Source: Bacteroidota bacterium | GTDB lineage: Bacteria; Bacteroidota; Bacteroidia; Flavobacteriales; Crocinitomicaceae | DNA: 6,155 bases | Direction: 5' to 3' | NCBI GenBank assembly: GCA_029558435.1 | Contig: JAKQEZ010000230.1 | Location: forward strand, 1 to 6,155 | Shown here: piece after piece, positions 6,021 to 6,155 of the stretch | How the letters are laid out: each line of letters opens with the position of its first letter | Position numbering within the stretch: the stretch's first letter is position 1 | The notes under the pieces: model-generated | What the model was told of the DNA's origin: nothing | What the model saw: the letters and a program-made list of their open reading frames with translations, nothing else | Database searches by the model: none | Translations under genes and position numbers: made by a program

Positions 6021-6154
6021 ACCCGTGTGCTTGTTGCACAACTAACCAAAAATAGTGAATAAGTTTTTGTGTTGTCAGGCTTGTTAAAAAAATTATCTCT
6101 CACATTCGTTTTCAGAAAATCATAATCAGATGCAAGGGCGAAAAACAATAAATT
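6002..6154 (-). other. open frame entering from the right edge, possible gene tail
   Basis: The minus strand is open from the window edge for 50 codons to a TGA at 6002-6004; the other two minus frames have stops. It could be the 3' end of a gene outside the window, but its last 15 or so codons lie in repeat DNA and no domain is recognisable. A chance opening in AT-rich sequence is about as likely. Confidence 0.2.
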
Positions 6155-6155
6155 C

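Larger units (their letters stand above)
5671..6042. repeat. right copy of the flanking inverted repeat
   Basis: From gene side outward this copy holds the stem-loop (5671-5732), ctattttaaat (5747-5757), aaaatttttaaaacc (5768-5782), acgcttgctggtaac (5893-5907) and gttgcacaac (6033-6042). Each of the last four is the reverse complement of a block in the left flank, in mirrored order. It is the longer copy, with a G+C-richer outer part at 5893-6042. Three ggtcgt hexamers (5861, 5875, 5884) lie in the middle. I see no gene in 5611-6001. Confidence 0.65.

Noticed and set aside
5867..6055. Forward-strand frame of about 62 codons
   Set aside because: It runs through the inverted and direct repeats of the right flank, with a cysteine- and arginine-rich, non-protein-like composition.
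1..6155. tRNA, rRNA, CRISPR, transposase or kdpFABC genes
   Set aside because: No cloverleaf with CCA-type end, no regular repeat-spacer series, and no transposase or Kdp ATPase motifs were found in either strand.

Overview
The window looks like a chromosomal segment of a member of the Bacteroidota, most likely a Chitinophagales/Saprospirales/Sphingobacteriia-type lineage. The genes are AT-rich, none shows a clear Shine-Dalgarno sequence, and there is an OmpL-like (BBP2) outer-membrane porin of the kind found in that phylum. The proteins also look like Bacteroidota versions of Kup, KdpE and a shortened KdpD. This assignment is inference from protein character; no marker gene is present.

All five convincing genes lie on the minus strand and read right to left. 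First comes a KdpD-like sensor kinase without the usual N-terminal half (5610-4513, TTG start). It overlaps by 8 bases a KdpE-like OmpR-family response regulator (4520-3843). After a 102-bp gap come a Kup potassium transporter (3740-1770), a 97-residue protein of unknown function with an Sm/SH3-like look (1766-1473) and the porin (1471-356). The last three genes are 3 and 1 bases apart, so they should be one transcript.

The most informative non-coding signal is a 20-bp element present twice, 18/20 identical. One copy lies just upstream of the kinase start (5627-5646) and the other in the gap upstream of kup (3811-3830). Each copy contains two TAAAGAT half-sites (ATCTTTA on the coding strand) exactly 11 bp apart, the architecture bound by OmpR/KdpE regulators. 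The simplest model is a potassium or osmotic-stress circuit: the KdpD/KdpE pair controls itself and a Kup-porin module, in place of the KdpFABC ATPase that this pair normally controls. No kdpFABC gene is in the window.

The gene block is bracketed by non-coding DNA at 1-355 and 5611-6155. These flanks share a mirror-image series of short matching blocks, so they are diverged inverted copies of one repeat. Each copy carries a stem-loop on its gene-facing side with the same pair of stem mismatches. The stem-loops read in the same direction on the + strand, although the outer blocks are inverted. Both window edges also hold start-less open frames on the minus strand, which may be gene tails or repeat-derived noise. 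I see no RNA gene, insertion sequence or CRISPR array.
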